NCBI RefSeq assembly: GCF_024868665.1
Contig: NC_079905.1
Span: 1,602,797-1,666,796, forward strand
From: Triplophysa rosa
Lineage: Eukaryota; Chordata; Actinopteri; Cypriniformes; Nemacheilidae
DNA: 64,000 nt
Direction of reading: 5' to 3'
Shown here: positions 35,301-64,000 of the stretch, piece after piece
How positions within the stretch are numbered: position 1 is the first letter of the stretch
Layout: each line of letters opens with the position of its first letter
Notes under the pieces: model-generated
What the model was told of the DNA's origin: nothing
The model's input: the letters and a program-made list of their open reading frames with translations, nothing else
The model's database searches: none
Made by a program: the position numbers and the translations under genes

Positions 35301-38300
35301 GATGATTTAGTTTCAAATCACTAAAACAAACACGCCCCTATTTTGATAGGTCCTTGACTGCAGATGAACAAACAAGTGAACATGACACACGAGCATATTC
35401 AAGCAAAAGCCAGCATATATTAGTTCTGTGAAACCTATGTTACCCACCTGTCGATAAGAAACGAAGCAAGCTCTGCGTTCGATCACAGGCCTTTCTGCTC
35501 CTTGAGTTCTCTCCAGCACTGGAAACCTCACCCGATATTTACACGGGTCCTACTTCTTGCCTGATCGTAGGATCGTAGCTCGGCTAATGTCCGTCCTGTG
35601 CACTAAGTGCTCGTATACACGCCCCTTGCTGCTGATTGGCTACAAGTTTGTTTTGGTACTCGGCCCGACTCGGTTTTCTAAAGCGCCTTGAACATGTAAT
35701 ACTAAGACTACATTTGATTGTCATTTGTTTTTGCCAAACAGGACGTCGATGCTTTAAAACTTGCAGCTAATTTTGGGAAGTTATGCGTGATCCCGCTGGA
35801 GCACATCTTAGTTCATAACATCGCACTTCAATTCTTCATGGGTGAGTCAGGACCCGTCCAAATTCCCTCTTAAATACAACAATAGCTCATCTCTCTCTCT
35901 CTCTCTCCATCTCTAGACTACATGCAGTATATGGGCGGTCAGGCGGTTCTGTTCTTCTGGCTGACGGTGGAGGGGTACCGGGTCACGGCCCAGCAGCAGC
36001 TGGAGGTCTTACAGAGCAGTCAGAGAGACGGACAGAGGCAAAGCAGCCAGACCACCAAAGGACTGCTGAGAGCCGCTGCGCTGGGTGTATATGATCAGTA
36101 CCTGTCTGAGAAGGTAAGAGCTGGTCTGTTACTGTCATCGATTTGAGAATCACCCGCCCCTTAAGTCATGATGATGGTGGGTGTGGCAAATTCGTGTCGT
36201 CATTGATTGACAGGTGGTCTCTCCAAACAGGCCTCTCCCAGGGTGCAGGTGGACGATGCAGCTGTAGCACGACTGGCTCAAAAACTCAACAAAGAAGATC
36301 CCACACCGGAGATATTCGATGAGATCCAGAGAAAAGTAAAGACACAATGCTGTGCCGTGATTCGTGTATTTCCTAAATTCATCCAAAACGACACGCGTCT
36401 GTTTGTTTTTCAGGTGTATGATATGATGTTGAAGGATGACAGATATTACCCAAAGTTCAAGCACCATCCTCTGTATGTGCGTATGCTGGCCGAACTGGAC
36501 ATGCTGAAGGAACCCAGCTTCCGAGGTTCTGATGATGGAGACGGAGGTGAGAGGGCACCCGTGAACTTCCATGAACAACAGCGATGAGTCTGTTCTAGTG
36601 TTCTCATTTATCTGTGCTTCTCTGTCCTTCCAGAATCATTCAACGGTTCTCCAACAGGCAGCATTAATTTAGTGAGTCAACCGATGCCGTTCATATACTC
36701 AAGTGATGTTGAGCTGGGTTGTTTGTGACGCGTGCGTGTGTCTGTTTCGCAGTCATTAGATGATCTCAGCAGTGGAAGCATGGATGAATCTGTTCAGCTT
36801 CACGCCTTCATCTCTGACACGGGTACGTCTTACTGAACCGTGGTAAACGTGTGTTAGGGGAATGTGTCCTGCTCGGGTCATCACATCTCAAGCTCTGTTT
36901 ATTTTACAAGCACCTTTCGTTTCTTTTCTGTGACACTATCGTTCTATCACTTTCATTTCTGTTTTCTTACGTTCATCTTTTCTCCCCCCCTCCGTCCCTC
37001 CGTGGGCTGTCATCTTCTCTCTGCCATCTCGCTCCTGTGGTCTGTTCCACCCGCCGACGCCGTCATTTCCACGGCTTGTGTTTCCTCCGTCGGTGCTCTA
37101 TAGCTGACACTTTTCTAAACCACCTTCCTATGGCAGGCGTGTGCAACGATCACGGCAAGACGTACGCGCTCTACACCATCACCGTCGTGCGCAAGAACTC
37201 GGACGGCAGCGAGGACACCTGGAAGACGTACCGGCGCTACAGCGATTTTCACGACTTCCACATGCGCATCATAGAGCAGGTGAGAGAACCGAGGATGAAT
37301 GTTTCAATTTTAAGGTATTCAATTTTTCACAATTTGCTAAACGTCACTGACTGTCTTCAGTTCGAGAGCCTTGCGCCGATTCTCAAGCTTCCAGGCAAAA
37401 AGACCTTCAACAACATGGACAGAGAGTTCTTGGAGAAGAGAAAGAAAGATCTGAACGCGTATCTGCAGGTGGGTTAGAATGAGCTGTGTTTATTTTGACA
37501 GCTCAGGTGTTGTGAAGGTCCAGATGTGCTGAGAGTTCAGCTTGTCTTCTAGCTACTGCTGAATCCAGAGATTCTGAAGGCTTGTCCCATCCTGATGCCG
37601 TACGTCTATGACTTCCTGGAAAATAAAGCCTACAGCAGGGGCAAAGGAGACTTTGCACGCAAGGTGAGAAACGACACATGCAGTCTCATGTGCTCTAGTC
37701 TCATCATGGTGCATTTCTGATGTCATGGCCAGTAGACCTGCATCATATGGTTTACGTATTTATTTATCAGCTTATTCAGACCTATGTTTTTAAAAAAAAT
37801 GTATTTGATCTGTAATCGTTTTTTCAACTAAACAGCCATTGTTTCCCAGTAGATGTTTAAAACGTCAAAATGCAGAAATAGCAAAAAATAAACAACAATA
37901 TTTACCAGCAGAATTTACATATACTACCATTAAAAAGTCACTTATCTTGAAAAGTGAACTCGCCAAAACTGTGGAATAACATAAATGGGAAGTACGTAAA
38001 TGGGAAAAAAATCCAAAATAAATACAAACTTTGATCATCTTCAGTGTAGTCAGACTACTCGTGTAGAAGTTACAGGAATGTTTTCTATTCGTTTTTCAAG
38101 CAGCTTCTTGAGCTCTTAGCCTGAGATGATTTTTCTTCATCGTTCAGTCCAAGATTTTTTAAATCAAATGCATTATATTTTTGCCATCATAACATATTGT
38201 ATTGATTAAAATGTATTGTATACGTTTGATTTATTGCCCAGCCCTATTCCCCAGATTTGAGTCCTTTTTAAATCTGCAAATCTCTTTCCCAGAGTGCCGT

Positions 38301-39829
38301 GCGGTCCTAATCCCCAGATGTGTGAACCTTTAGCAACCGCACACACCGCTTCTATAATAAACTAGTCTTCTTGAGTTCCCTGTCACCCTCTCGATAGATA
38401 GCCGGACAGACAGACAAACAGACTCCGGTTGGATTAGTCAGTTTTTTTTAAATGTGTCGTGTTCTCTGAACTCGGACAGATGGACACGTTTGTGAATCCC
38501 CTCCGGAGCTCCATGCGGAACGTGTCCAATGCCGTGAAGTCCCTGCCGGACAGCCTGGCTGAGGGAGCGTCCAAAGTCTCGGCTGATATGGGCCGCATGT
38601 CCGAGAAACTTGGCCAGGACATTAAACAATCCATATTTAAGGTAGAGCACGTCTAGAGCTTCGGCCCGATCTGTTGTTACGTTTGTCCACCTTCACAGAG
38701 ACGAGCGCAGTGGGGGAAATGTGAAGTTTCACATGTTGGCATTTTATTTGAGTTTTGTGTCCTTGAAAGGCAGGTGTGTGATGTATGAGGTTGTTTTGCA
38801 CTTTATGATGTTTCATCTTTTATTTCATGCCACTTAACGTGTTTTACAGGTGCCTCCTTTGATCCCAAAATCAAACATTGATCCTGAACACTGCCGCGTC
38901 GCCGCCCAACTGGACGACAATGTAAGTCATCTCTGTAGCTACTGCGCTCGCTTTTTTATTTTGAACGTACTTTAGCGCTAAGTGTAAAAGTCTATGTCTG
39001 GAGACGTATATGATCTAGTGTCCTGCATGTGCAGGTGGATGACAATATTCCTCTGAGGGTGATGCTGTTGCTGATGGACGAGGTGTTTGACCTGAAAGAG
39101 AGAAATCAGTGGCTGAGGAGGAACATCAAAAACCTCCTACAGCAGCTCATCAAAGCCACACATGGAGACACTATTAACAGGTGTGGACCTCCTTCCTGTT
39201 CTTCACCCCTGACTGCAATCCTCATAATCCTGGTTTGTATCTTCTTTGTTTCAGGAAAATCGTGGACCACGTGGACAACATGACCTCGCCGGAGCAGGTG
39301 GCCGATTACGTGAAGAGATTCAGGTGATTTTTTTTATACTCTCCGGTTATGCTCTCATATCTGGTCGTGCTTCTCACCCTGGTTTTGTGACCCTACAGAG
39401 ATTCCTACTGGCCTAACGGGATCCTGGCGGAGACTCCGCCCCGCAGAGAGACAAACACCCGCATGAGGACCAGAGTCGCAGCTAAGACCACACTGTTGGG
39501 TATCATGCCAGGTAGACCGACCTCCGAATCCGCATGCGAAACGTTTCAGGTTCAGCGCACACAAACCTCTCTTTTCTTTCTCTCTTTGGCCGTCAGACGA
39601 GTTGAAGCACATCATCGGGGCGGACACCAGTCGAAAGGGCATCCTTCGTGTCTTCGACATGTTCCAGCACCAGCCGCTGAACCGCCGGCTGGTCTACGTC
39701 TTTATCGAGGGCTTCCTGGAGGTGCTGTTCCCGCAGCACAAGTTTCCCGAGCTCTTCGTGAAGCTGCACTCCCGCTCGCCGCGCGTGCTCAAGTACTCAA
39801 AGAAAGTCCGCAGCTTGCAGAAGAGGTGA
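20351..39829 (+). CDS. snx13: snx13, sorting nexin 13 (complete)
   Basis: SNX13 (RGS-PX1) is an ER-anchored sorting nexin at endosome and lipid-droplet contacts; its RGS domain has been reported to act on G-alpha-s. Twenty-six coding exons splice with intact phases and GT-AG borders to 955 codons plus stop; the human protein is about the same length. Domains: two hydrophobic segments (about residues 10-75), PXA (about 97-285), RGS (about 370-510, containing FFWLTVEGYR), PX (about 560-690, with RRYSDF and LPGKKTF for PI3P binding), a linker and the C-terminal nexin domain (about 780-945), ending SLQKR. Start MFAEASLS replaces mammalian MLTEASLS. It is divergent from hdac9, as in mammals. A poly(A) signal lies 162 bases after the stop. 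Confidence 0.97.
22551..23007 (+). mobile_element. hAT-like MITE, copy A, snx13 intron 1
   Basis: Ends TAGACATATGCCCGGTTAAC and GTTAACCGGGCACATGCCTA are inverted. Exact 8-bp target duplication GTACATAC at 22543-22550 and 23008-23015. Confidence 0.92.
24473..24928 (-). mobile_element. hAT-like MITE, copy B (inverted relative to A)
   Basis: 456 bp, the reverse complement of copy A with scattered substitutions and the same termini. No clean target duplication survives (ATGCATGT and ATATATAG flank it). Confidence 0.92.
26138..26262 (+). mobile_element. tRNA-derived SINE fragment
   Basis: GGTAGCTCACTGTGCTAGCA resembles an A box and GGTTTGATTCCCA a B box at tRNA-like spacing; not a functional tRNA, as no cloverleaf closes. 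Confidence 0.65.
26279..26300. repeat. (GAT)n microsatellite
   Basis: Seven tandem GAT units just after the SINE. Confidence 0.95.
26677..26789 (+). CDS. snx13: snx13 exon 2, membrane segment
   Basis: Encodes SLGVVLFLISFGPFAIFYLA and more hydrophobic residues to FIGG, the first transmembrane region; acceptor TTTCAG, donor GG|GTAAGT. Confidence 0.95.
26997..28038. mobile_element. Third-level hAT-like element of the nest
   Basis: Ends TAGGGTTGAAACGATTCCTC and GATAGCTGCAGCCCTA. Exact target duplication CTTTGGAA at 26989-26996 and 28039-28046. Confidence 0.92.
28428..28745. repeat. Dispersed repeat with AATTGCGAGA motifs
   Basis: Repeated direct and inverted copies of CACAATTGCGAGA and CTCGCAATT. 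Boundaries are approximate. Confidence 0.6.
29033..29293 (-). mobile_element. Full-length tRNA-derived SINE
   Basis: On the minus strand it starts GGGCAGTTGTGGCCTAATGG, with an A box and the B box GGTTCGATTCC, then a body and an AATAAATTGAATC tail. It is inserted inside 26859-29547. Confidence 0.85.
29718..30130 (-). pseudogene. Decayed hAT transposon fragment with BED zinc-finger remnant
   Basis: Begins TAGGGATGG with ATCGGT motifs typical of a hAT terminus; no matching right terminus was found. On the minus strand, about 30040-30110 reads NARCHKCNKTFACKGGT, the start of a BED-type zinc finger as in hAT transposases. Truncated and not functional. Confidence 0.6.
30717..30819 (+). CDS. snx13: snx13 exon 3, second hydrophobic segment
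   Basis: Encodes GFVVLLLFGKT, then EKHLERCEHSYLPS, matching human LVVTLLFGKT and the CEHSFLPP region. Confidence 0.95.
31073..31162 (+). CDS. snx13: snx13 exon 4
   Basis: Thirty in-frame codons with KIDRRLTGSNIIDEPLQQ, nearly identical to mammals; leads into the PXA domain. Confidence 0.95.
31772..31893 (+). CDS. snx13: snx13 exon 5, PXA
   Basis: Encodes RDYIQYWYYTLSDDETFLLE, the PXA domain core, preceded by a (CT)n and C-rich polypyrimidine tract. Confidence 0.96.
32162..32283 (+). CDS. snx13: snx13 exon 6, PXA
   Basis: Encodes SKELDWQPYFTTRLVDDFAT and HLRVFRKAQERL; donor C|GTAACT. Confidence 0.95.
32372..32476 (+). CDS. snx13: snx13 exon 7, PXA
   Basis: Encodes DELIDSFFEAEVEMERSVCR and TSRKDEE; the acceptor follows a short TG repeat. 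Confidence 0.95.
32790..33892. mobile_element. TTAA-flanked MITE in snx13 intron 7
   Basis: TTTAAAGTCCCCGTGAA and TTCACTGGGACTTTAAA are inverted ends, each containing TTAA, which suggests piggyBac-type insertion. A hAT-like element is nested at 33135-33825. Confidence 0.75.
33135..33825. mobile_element. hAT-like MITE nested in 32790-33892
   Basis: TAGGGCTATC at the left end and its imperfect inverse GACAGCCCTA at the right; flanks ACTATAAT and ACTATAAA (7/8). Confidence 0.82.
33945..34033 (+). CDS. snx13: snx13 exon 8, PXA
   Basis: Encodes YLRDLCEVLLYLLLPPGDF and NMRYFLR. The preceding intron holds a TTAA-flanked element with a nested hAT element. Confidence 0.95.
34404..34487 (+). CDS. snx13: snx13 exon 9, end of PXA
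   Basis: Encodes EVLARGVLLPLINQLSDPDY then INQFIIWM; 28 codons, phase 0 at both ends. Confidence 0.96.
34689..34827 (+). CDS. snx13: snx13 exon 10
   Basis: Encodes a helical linker with CNYEAFLNILKLTDK and ELQYLRSLDTAGD before the RGS domain. Confidence 0.96.
34990..35078 (+). CDS. snx13: snx13 exon 11
   Basis: Encodes INVIKNQINSLNFVKKICE, basic and helical; ends SGK at donor AAG|GTAAAC. Confidence 0.94.
35742..35841 (+). CDS. snx13: snx13 exon 12, start of RGS
   Basis: Encodes KLAANFGKLCVIPLEHILV, then HNIALQFFM, the first helices of the RGS domain. Confidence 0.95.
35917..36113 (+). CDS. snx13: snx13 exon 13, RGS core
   Basis: Encodes YMQYMGGQAVLFFWLTVEGY and RVTAQQQLEVLQ, then KGLLRAAALGVYDQYLSEK. 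It is the longest internal exon and carries the RGS signature. Confidence 0.97.
36231..36335 (+). CDS. snx13: snx13 exon 14, RGS
   Basis: Encodes ASPRVQVDDAAVARLAQKL and EDPTPEIFDEIQRK. Confidence 0.96.
36414..36546 (+). CDS. snx13: snx13 exon 15, end of RGS
   Basis: Encodes VYDMMLKDDRYYPKFKHH, then YVRMLAELDMLKEPSFRGSD; donor G|GTGAGA. Confidence 0.96.
36634..36671 (+). CDS. snx13: snx13 exon 16 (38 nt)
   Basis: Small exon encoding ESFNGSPTGSINL with its flanking split codon; identical to the mammalian peptide. Confidence 0.92.
36753..36822 (+). CDS. snx13: snx13 exon 17
   Basis: Encodes SLDDLSSGSMDESVQLHAFI and SDT. It joins directly to GVCNDHG in exon 18; the short acidic/aromatic insert remembered from mammalian SNX13 here was not found in the intron. 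Confidence 0.93.
37137..37279 (+). CDS. snx13: snx13 exon 18, PX domain
   Basis: Encodes GVCNDHGKTYALYTITVVRK and TYRRYSDFHDFHMRIIEQ; RRYSDF holds the PI3P-contacting Arg and Tyr. The open frame continues upstream into the intron, but acceptor CCTATGGCAG and phase fix the start. Confidence 0.96.
37361..37468 (+). CDS. snx13: snx13 exon 19, PX domain
   Basis: Encodes FESLAPILKLPGKKTFNNMD and EKRKKDLNAYLQ, with the PX proline loop and a conserved basic residue. Confidence 0.96.
37553..37663 (+). CDS. snx13: snx13 exon 20, end of PX
   Basis: Encodes LLLNPEILKACPILMPYVYD then FLENKAYSRGKGDFARK. Confidence 0.96.
38480..38641 (+). CDS. snx13: snx13 exon 21, linker
   Basis: Encodes MDTFVNPLRSSMRNVSNAV, KSLPDSLAEG and KLGQDIKQSIFK; highly conserved inter-domain helix. 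Confidence 0.97.
38850..38921 (+). CDS. snx13: snx13 exon 22
   Basis: Encodes VPPLIPKSNIDPEH, then CRVAAQLDDN; 24 codons, phase 0. Confidence 0.95.
39035..39180 (+). CDS. snx13: snx13 exon 23, nexin C domain
   Basis: Encodes VDDNIPLRVMLLLMDEVFDL, KERNQWLRRNIKNLLQQLIK and ATHGDTIN. Confidence 0.97.
39255..39323 (+). CDS. snx13: snx13 exon 24, nexin C domain
   Basis: Encodes KIVDHVDNMTSPEQVADYVK and RF; donor AG|GTGATT. Confidence 0.95.
39399..39511 (+). CDS. snx13: snx13 exon 25, nexin C domain
   Basis: Encodes DSYWPNGILAETPPRRETNT and RMRTRVAAKTTLLGIMP. Confidence 0.95.
39597..39829 (+). CDS. snx13: snx13 exon 26, C-terminus and stop
   Basis: Encodes DELKHIIGADTSRKGILRVF to the end SLQKR then TGA; more GC-rich than other exons. 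Confidence 0.97.
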
Positions 39830-39990
39830 CAGACGGCCGTTTCTTTCCGCCTCACCGCTGCATAGGGTCAGGAGTCGGCCGTCAGCAGGGTGCGGGGAGG
39901 GCGTGTGCGGCGCTCTGCACCACACTGGGTTCTGCGGTTGCTGCTTGAACACATGCCCTCTCTTAGTGCCTCCTGTCCTGTACGTTCGGG

Positions 39991-39996
39991 AATAAA
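39991..39996 (+). terminator. snx13 proximal polyadenylation signal
   Basis: AATAAA 162 bases after the stop codon, the first canonical signal downstream. Confidence 0.65.
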
Positions 39997-40915
39997 AGCA
40001 CTGTAGCCACACGGCCGTAGCATTAGAGGATTCATTTTATCATCACGAACCGTTCGGTCAAACACGGCTCTCCTGTACCGCTACGAAAGACCGGGTCGTT
40101 TTCGTTCGCTGTTGGGTTGGCTTGTTTTCTCCGTCTGATGTTTGGATGACACTGTGTAGATACCATTTCTGTGAACAGATGTTCTTTATTTTTGGCTTCT
40201 TTTGGGTTTCTATTGTATTTGGTCAAACACACCTCATCATGAATACTGTATGATAAAGGAGATCCGACCGAACCGATCTATGCACCTTAAAACACTCATC
40301 ACAGGCCCGTCTGAGAATCAGTGGCGGTGTGAAGAGACGACAGAAATGTATTGATATTCTTTCGCAAAGACACACTTCTCATTAAAGAGGTTCTCCTGCC
40401 AACCAATCAGTGGCACGTTGTGGGTGGGGTCACGCATCTCATGTGTCAGCCTTGTGCTCATACATGCATAAAACGTAATCAAAAATGACAAAAGAAGCCC
40501 CACCAGACATATCGTTATTAAATTAATGCACATAACCAATAAGTTGCATGGCAGTCTCGGAAGTTCAGGTCCCGCGTGGAATTCATGGCATATGGAGATA
40601 TGCTTTAAAGAATGGACCTGTCTCTCGTGAGTTTGTGCGTGTTCTGTTTTTATAACTCGATTGAACGGAGGGTCGTGTTCTTGCGTTTATTTTTAAAAAG
40701 AAACTTATTTTAGAATAGCGAGTGTAGCACTAAACTGCAAATGTGTGATGCCTAAGACTGTTTCAGTGTGAGAAATAGATTCAGCCTTAAATTGAACATC
40801 ATCAGGTGTGTGTCAGACGTAGCTTTCCCTTCAAACACACTAAAGAAGATATTCACAGTCGTCCAAATCTTATCTGACCTTCAATCGGGGAATATGTAAT
40901 CTGTGTCTGTGCAAT

Positions 40916-40919
<4 letters not shown>

Positions 40920-40946
<27 letters not shown>

Positions 40947-40955
40947 GTTTTGTTT
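40920..40955. repeat. (TTTTG)n microsatellite
   Basis: Seven tandem TTTTG units in the likely snx13 3' UTR. Confidence 0.95.
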
Positions 40956-42925
40956 AATACATGTTATCTAATCCTATATGGAATCATTTTCAAGTATATT
41001 TGAGTGCAGAATTTTAAAACCGAATCTGAAACCACACGAAACTCTACTGCTCCTAAAACCATGTAACATTCCGTTGTGTAAATGGCTTTATGTGAAGGAC
41101 TTGTTTTATAAGTCTGGCTTTTATCTGTACGTCGGGGATGTTTGTTTTTAACGTTTCGTCACTCCAATATATGTTTTAGGAAAGAGCGAAAGCACATTTA
41201 AGATCAAACATGCAAAGACGTGGAACACTCTGTGTTATGTGTTGGATGTGCCGAGGTCATCGTTTGTGAGGTTTTAGGGCACACAGATCCACAACTCCCA
41301 CTTCAGTCACACTTGATGTGTTGTTTCTACACTTTTATAGCTCACTGGATCTGTTTGCCCCTTAAATTTCATTTTGGCCTGTTTTAACCCAAACAATATT
41401 TTGCATCAAGAAAATGAAGCCTGCTTTTAAGACATTTGGATTTATTGCATTTTGAATATTATTTTACATTTTCCTCTAAATTGCCATTATGAGCATAAAT
41501 ACATTTTATTACATTATACCATGGTGTATTTATTAACGGTTTAAACATTTTCACCTCGAATAACATTTTCGCACAATACAGAATCAGAGTGTTATAGGCT
41601 TCATTTTCTTCCGCACAAACATATTGTTTTCTTTGTTTTGTTATGTGTTTTTGACAGGTTTCACACACCTGGTTAGCACTGAGAACTCTTATCAGATCAA
41701 AGATTGACGCCCGTTCAGACTTGAGCTGATATTTTGCACTTACATTCTTCATTCAGATGTGTTTTAAGATCTTTTCTGTTCTCTCTTAATTTCATGGCAG
41801 TTGTTTGCTGTGATTGGCTGTTTTACTCGTTTGTGATCACACAAGGCCTCTCTTAAAGAGACATTGCTCATTTTTATCCACGACAGCACAGTTGTGGGGC
41901 ACACATTATCTTCACTCAACAGTTGATATGAATGTTTTTGATTTCGAAATCCCCGTACATATGAATCTATGAAAATGAATTTTGCATATTGATGTATAGT
42001 ACGTGTCAGCCGTGTGCCTAATTGTACTGTCAATTATATAATTTTCAAATTTTTCAGTCAATTTGAACATCACGATCGTTTTAATGGACTGAAAATGGAC
42101 TCTATGATGGAGTAGAGTGTTTGCATTACGCTTCTAAAACATTCATTTTGAGCAGCTTAACTCAATATAACACTAATAAAATTAACTCCAACTCACTGCC
42201 CTATTCAGAGTGTTGTCATTGAATCTGTCTTATGCATCGTTCTGTTGTCTGATACACACACACACACATACAAGTTTGTTGTGTAAGAATAGCAGAAAAT
42301 CCTGCACACATTTCACAGCATGGAGTAGATGATTATAGGAATTCAAACCAAAAATCTTTATTTCTTTGGTTCATCTGCACCCAAAATAAATCTAAGAAAT
42401 GTTTTTTGGGGAAAACCAGTAAGGAAATTTGGACAGGTATCAATTGTAGTTCTATGTTATGGCTTGTATACTGATTATAAGTAAGCAGTATTGTAAACGT
42501 ACACTTTTGATTATCATTAAATAAAATTAAGTTCTATCGCACGTTTTCCAATTAAAAGAATAAGATTTTAAGACTATTCTAGTTGAACAGTTGTATTGAT
42601 GCAAATCTCCAGAAGCACATTACTTGCTGTAAATGACATCAAAGGTGTACTGTACTGTACAGAAGAAGGATAGCTGTTTTACTACATTTTAAACCTGCCA
42701 AAGGAAAGTTTGAACTGAAATGTGCAATAATAATTGAATCGGACTATTGCTGATTGACTGATGCCAGTATACATTTCTTTCTCACAATTGCACTGTGCTG
42801 GTGTTCTCTTATTCACTGTCAGGTTCTTATCACAAACACTTTACAGAACACACACACGATCCGTGTAAGTCGGGGGGACACACACTGGGATAAAACAAAT
42901 AATAAACTTTAATGAAGAGTTTGCT

Positions 42926-43131
42926 TCCAAAATGAGATAACTCCGTTTTTTAAAAATTTCAAAAATCATGTTTTTTATTGTGCATTCCGATTAATATCAT
43001 TCAAACTGCATTGGTTTGTTTTGATTTAAGCCATAACTAAAAAAAATACAGCTAACTAACACAATAAAACAATATAAAAACATGATTTTTGAAATTTTTT
43101 AAAAAGTTATCACATTTTGGAACCAAATTCT
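42926..43131. repeat. AT-rich palindromic element (hairpin)
   Basis: TTCCAAAATGAGATAACT at the left is matched by AGTTATCACATTTTGGAA at the right; both arms also carry a CAAAAATCATGTTTTT-type block. About 200 bp, stem about 60 bp. Confidence 0.8.
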
Positions 43132-43469
43132 TCAAGTGTTTTAATGCCGGGAATTTTCTTAGGTAAAAAAATCCTCCATTGCACGCATACAAAACAACAG
43201 TAAGACAAACAATAAAATAATTTATAAAGCATTGCGACACAATGTCTCAAAGCGACTACAAAGCAGTGACACAAAGCGATTACATTACTTTTGAAGCGCA
43301 CTCGGTTTTAGCCAATCATGTGCGTCCTCGCTGCGGTTCTTTGGAGCGTCGACTCTGACGTGCTGCTGAAAGTGAACGGTCTTTAAATATTAGTCTGTAC
43401 ATGTAAGTTACCACAATTGTTATTCTGTAAACCTGTGAATATTTTAGAATAAGTTTTGTAACACTTTAC

Positions 43470-43475
43470 AATAAA
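43470..43475 (+). terminator. Possible distal snx13 polyadenylation signal
   Basis: AATAAA followed by a T-rich stretch, 270 bases before the ankrd28 canonical start codon. Confidence 0.35.
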
Positions 43476-43747
43476 GTTTCATTCTATTGAGCATTAGATT
43501 AGAGTGATAGAAGTGAAGGACGTTTGTTGTAGCGTGTTAGCGCCCTCTCGCGCTCACTCAAGTGTAACTGCGTGTAGAGTGGAAACACTAGAACAAAACA
43601 GCTGTGGTTTGATGAGGTCTCGCATGTTTGTTTGACGAAACTCAAGCCGACAGCACGCGACATGCGACTCCAAAACTCCCCGGTTTCAGTCCGTTTTAGA
43701 CTTCTATACCGCTGTTTCTTCATGAATTCAAGCGCTGCGGAGGAAAG

Positions 43748-64000
<20,253 letters not shown>

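Larger units (their letters stand above)
39830..43747. other. snx13 3' UTR and snx13-ankrd28 intergenic region
   Basis: Non-coding. A proximal poly(A) signal is at 39991; more AATAAA signals at about 42899 and 43470 allow a long 3' UTR. Contains a TTTTG repeat and an AT-rich hairpin. The last 400 bases should hold the ankrd28 promoter, with CCAAT at 43312. Confidence 0.7.

Noticed and set aside
36851..37136. Long open frame upstream of snx13 exon 18
   Set aside because: It is intron; SNX13 homology starts at GVCNDHG and the exon 17 phase fits only the acceptor at 37136.

Overview
This is vertebrate nuclear DNA, almost certainly from a teleost fish. Genes are split into short exons with GT-AG introns, introns are packed with miniature inverted-repeat DNA transposons (mostly hAT-like with 8-bp target duplications), tRNA-derived SINEs and CA/CT microsatellites, and the three proteins recovered are vertebrate orthologues. 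The repeat style suggests a cyprinid-type fish; that is inference. All gene calls come from hand-splicing and comparison with remembered mammalian families; no database was searched.

Layout. (1) 1-17.6 kb, minus strand: the 5' half of hdac9 (class IIa histone deacetylase 9). Two alternative first coding exons (17572-17593 and 14410-14500) both join in phase to a Gln-rich exon at 11441-11652, followed by five more exons down to 3029. The deacetylase domain lies beyond the left edge. (2) 17.6-20.35 kb: divergent intergenic region with a perfect MEF2-type motif on the hdac9 side and a CCAAT/E-box/GC-rich promoter on the snx13 side. (3) 20351-39829, plus strand: complete snx13 (26 coding exons, 955 codons plus stop; two N-terminal membrane segments, PXA, RGS, PX and C-terminal nexin domains). 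Introns 1 and 2 carry an inverted transposon pair and a deep transposon nest. (4) 39.8-43.7 kb: snx13 3' region. (5) 43748-64000, plus strand: ankrd28 (protein phosphatase 6 ankyrin regulatory subunit), two alternative first exons and 20 ankyrin-coding exons, cut by the right edge after about 723 codons. A 468-base assembly gap (56033-56500) sits in one intron.

The head-to-head hdac9/snx13 order matches mammalian 7p21; ankrd28 downstream differs from human, where it lies on chromosome 3. The genes do not form one pathway: HDAC9 is a transcriptional corepressor of MEF2, SNX13 is an endosome/ER-lipid contact protein, ANKRD28 is a phosphatase scaffold.

The most unusual structure is at 62020-63412: the end of an ankrd28 exon together with its 5' splice site and a following CA tract is repeated 27 times, mostly as exact 104-bp dimers. 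It is an array of intact-looking splice donors separated by CA repeats.
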